From Taenia hydatigena (Eukaryota > Platyhelminthes > Cestoda > Cyclophyllidea > Taeniidae): a stretch of 64,000 nucleotides of DNA. Below the pieces are notes generated by a model that did no database searches, was not told the DNA's origin, and was given only the letters and a program-made list of their open reading frames with translations. Positions 61,901 through 64,000 of this stretch are shown in pieces (the first letter of the stretch is position 1; each line of letters begins with the position of its first letter). Where the stretch lies: assembly GCA_036345935.2 (NCBI GenBank), contig JADWOT020000003.1, forward strand, positions 14,609,901 to 14,673,900, in the 5' to 3' direction. Both the position numbers and the translations under genes were made by a program.

Positions 61901-64000
61901 AAGGCAAAAGGGGTCGAGATACATCAATCTCAACCAGCTCATTCATAAATGACAGTTCAAGCAAAGTGTGCCGACAGAATGGCGCATTTACAGATGCTTT
62001 ATGATGCACACCTATAGAAGAGGGCAAAAATTTCACGTTTTTACAAGTTTCAAGAAGTCATTGCAACGAGCTACGCTAAAAAAGTATAAGCCCACATGAT
62101 CACCTGAAATATGCTGAACTGTACACCGAAGGTGGCCGGAGTGCCAAATAATGATGATATAAGCCGAATAAAATTAACTATCATCCTTTCGATCACCGTA
62201 AACAATCAATCGTGACTTACCTCAAGTCGCTGCGTAAGTGTGGTCAGTTTGGACTGCAAGTACTCCACCTCCTGTCTCGCCTGGTTTGTCTCTGTCCTCG
62301 AAGTTCGTTCCAGCGTAGTCAGTTGAGCTAACTGTGATCGCAGCTCCGACTCTGTCACCAGCATAGTCTGACGTTCATGCCGCAGTCGTCGCAGTTCGTC
62401 TTCCAGCCTGGAAGGCACAGAAAGAAAGGTAGGATGAGGCAAGACGACACAGTCTCAATTAATATCCACCGTTCGACCTGCCAGTGCATTCCAGGCATTT
62501 CATTATTCAAATGCGACCAACCTTTGTGATACCAACTGCTCCTCAAAGGCTGCAAGTTGTTAGCTCCAGATAAAGGAAAACATCTTCCATCTATGTTGTC
62601 TTACATTTAGCCAATCCAAAATAGCATTACCTCTAACAAACAAACGCCACATATTGTGATGCCAGAATCAAAAGGGAAAATCAAGGAGGCATCATATATA
62701 TGACGCTGATAGCGAACGTTGCAAGAAATGATGAGAAAACCTGCTCTCACCTATAGACAGAGGCGTCTTTGCCAGAACGGGAGGACTTTTCACTAGCCTT
62801 AGACCGATTAGTTGGTGCGGAAGAGGAACCAGCGTGACCTTGAGGAAGGTTACCACTGGTATTAGCGGTGGTTGCAGTGGGTGACTTTTTGGGTGCACGC
62901 ACTTCAACCACTTCCTGACCAGAGAGGGAGGAGCAACTTGATGAGACCGCAGTGGCCTCACAGCACCCGCCCGCCTCCCCTCCGAGGTGGTTATGCTGAT
63001 GCTGGTTGTGGTGGTGATGCTGATTTTGGTGCTGTTGATTTTGATCACCGCCGTCGAAACCAAAGAACTTCCGATCCACGGCCTAGGAAATTGTCAAAGC
63101 CAACAATAACTGAGAGTCTGGTGTACATTCACAAAGTGCAATAGGGATTTTGGAAATGGCAGACAAATTCCCATCGAAATCTGTAAAAGACTTGAGACTG
63201 GTTTGAATGAACCAATTCCCATGCATGAAGCAGGTTCAGAAGTAAAAGAATCAAAATCACTCACAGGAAAACTGCTTACAATAGTGATCTGAAAACAGTG
63301 AAACACACTCTCAATCTTTAGAATCTACGCATCTCCAAGTTTAAGAGCTGCGATTACTTTTGGACCAGGAAGAAATGAACAAAATCAAAAGTCCATCAAA
63401 ATCGGTGAAATGCACAGACCGCCGACTACGAAAGCTCTCTAGCGGTGACGGACATGCACGCTGTAAGTCGAAAACCATTTTGAAGCAGAAAACTAGTTAT
63501 AGAAAGCATTAAGGGCGAAACGCTAAACGATAGAGAGAGAGGCTACCTACCAGAAGTGCGTCCATTTTAATAGTATGTAACGATAAGCGATTCAACGGCA
63601 GCGCAGAATCTTCTGTACGCCTAATTATGGAGTCAGTTAGAGACCAGAAAGGTTTATCGTGACTTCACGTAGCAGAAAAATTCTTCTCACAACTTGCAAT
63701 GAAATTGCAAAAGCAATAGATCTACTCAAATAAACATCCATAAAAACCAAATTACACAGAAACAGCAATGGGCACCCAAAAAAACATGGCAACATTTATT
63801 TTCCCACACGAAGTAACGCAAAAGAAGGACAAACCTACAGCGTGGTTCGAAGTTAGGGAATGATCGCAGTTATTTGCTACAGGTGCGGATTTTCCATTGG
63901 TCAGGTTTTGTTGTTGCTGCTGCTGCTTTCGGGAGTTCTTCGTTGTTGTCGGTGCTGATGGCGTGGAAGTGGCGTTAGCGGTGCTAGCAGGCGCTGGCGC
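55944..64000 (-). CDS. MACO1: Macoilin, C-terminal part (5' end beyond the window)
   Basis: Macoilin is an ER multipass membrane protein with a C-terminal coiled coil, mostly neuronal in animals. Six in-phase exons on the minus strand: 64000-63839 (partial), 63082-62751, 62407-62221, 59950-59754, 58450-58041 and 56719-55944, about 687 residues here. The N-terminal membrane spans are off the window. The first two exons are Ser/Gln/His/Asn-rich linker. Then come coiled-coil exons: LEDELRRLRHERQ ... LTTLTQRLE, TERENLQLAEKKAAEEKRQ ... EKRARREAENALK (as in the macoilin LEKRLKAEQEAR region), HELEARLKSLTRELSMKEAQL, GDLEAENARLKAAI, KQELLAGYHNSLKEITELN and TLTRKEYQIVDLHMRLD (macoilin Q-K-D-Q-E-I-x-D-L-K). 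A tail of about 240 low-complexity residues, Gly/Ser/Pro/Gln-rich, follows to the stop. Human macoilin has about 60 residues after this point. Confidence 0.88.
56720..58040 (-). other. Macoilin intron (1.3 kb)
   Basis: Phase-1 intron between the last coiled-coil exon and the final exon. No other feature is recognised. Confidence 0.6.
59951..62220 (-). other. Macoilin intron (2.3 kb)
   Basis: Phase-0 intron between coiled-coil exons. It contains a (CAA)n microsatellite; otherwise only short, non-conserved open frames. Confidence 0.6.
61499..61528. repeat. (CAA)n microsatellite
   Basis: About nine AAC/CAA triplets in a row within a macoilin intron. Confidence 0.95.

Overview
The window is eukaryotic nuclear DNA. 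It holds seven protein genes, six of them intron-bearing, with GT-AG introns from about 31 nt to 4.7 kb. Very short introns (31-37 nt in FOXJ1 and bL21m), roughly one gene per 9 kb, the deep animal families present and TRIM-like relics with two terminal direct repeats point to a parasitic flatworm, most likely a tapeworm. That assignment is inference; no sequence search was possible. I see no rRNA, tRNA, CRISPR, bacterial operon or viral gene.

Layout. 1-3.0 kb: the last three coding exons of a TESK/LIMK-like kinase (+), preceded by a threefold diverged tandem repeat. 3.0-9.4 kb: intergenic. 9.4-12.4 kb (-): FOXJ1, the ciliogenesis transcription factor, complete in five coding exons. 13.0-14.1 kb: a cluster of LTR-like repeats. 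15.0-15.75 kb (+): mitochondrial ribosomal protein bL21m, four exons. 15.9-16.9 kb (-): SAP18, convergent with bL21m and separated by 141 bp. 17.7-48.4 kb (+): a very large classical cadherin of the Drosophila DN-cadherin type (type III). It has 35 recognised coding exons, about 15 cadherin repeats, a primitive classic cadherin domain, EGF and laminin-G modules, one membrane helix and a catenin-binding tail. 51.2-54.7 kb (+): a zyxin-family LIM protein. 55.9 kb to the right edge (-): the C-terminal part of macoilin.

How they work together: these are ordinary chromosomal neighbours, not an operon or a defence or metabolic cluster. The cadherin and the zyxin-like protein both belong to adhesion/actin biology, and SAP18 and FOXJ1 are nuclear, but nothing shows co-regulation except the SAP18/cadherin head-to-head arrangement and the bL21m/SAP18 convergent ends. 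Exon joins were chosen by eye. Almost all are phase-consistent with GT-AG sites; one cadherin join (30100/31072) is not, and it is flagged.

I did not find an obviously new molecular system. The most unusual points are the LIM protein whose third LIM domain stops after its first zinc module, the eroded calcium linkers and degenerate p120-type region of the cadherin, the long N-terminal extension of SAP18, the long low-complexity tail of macoilin, and the TRIM-like repeat family.
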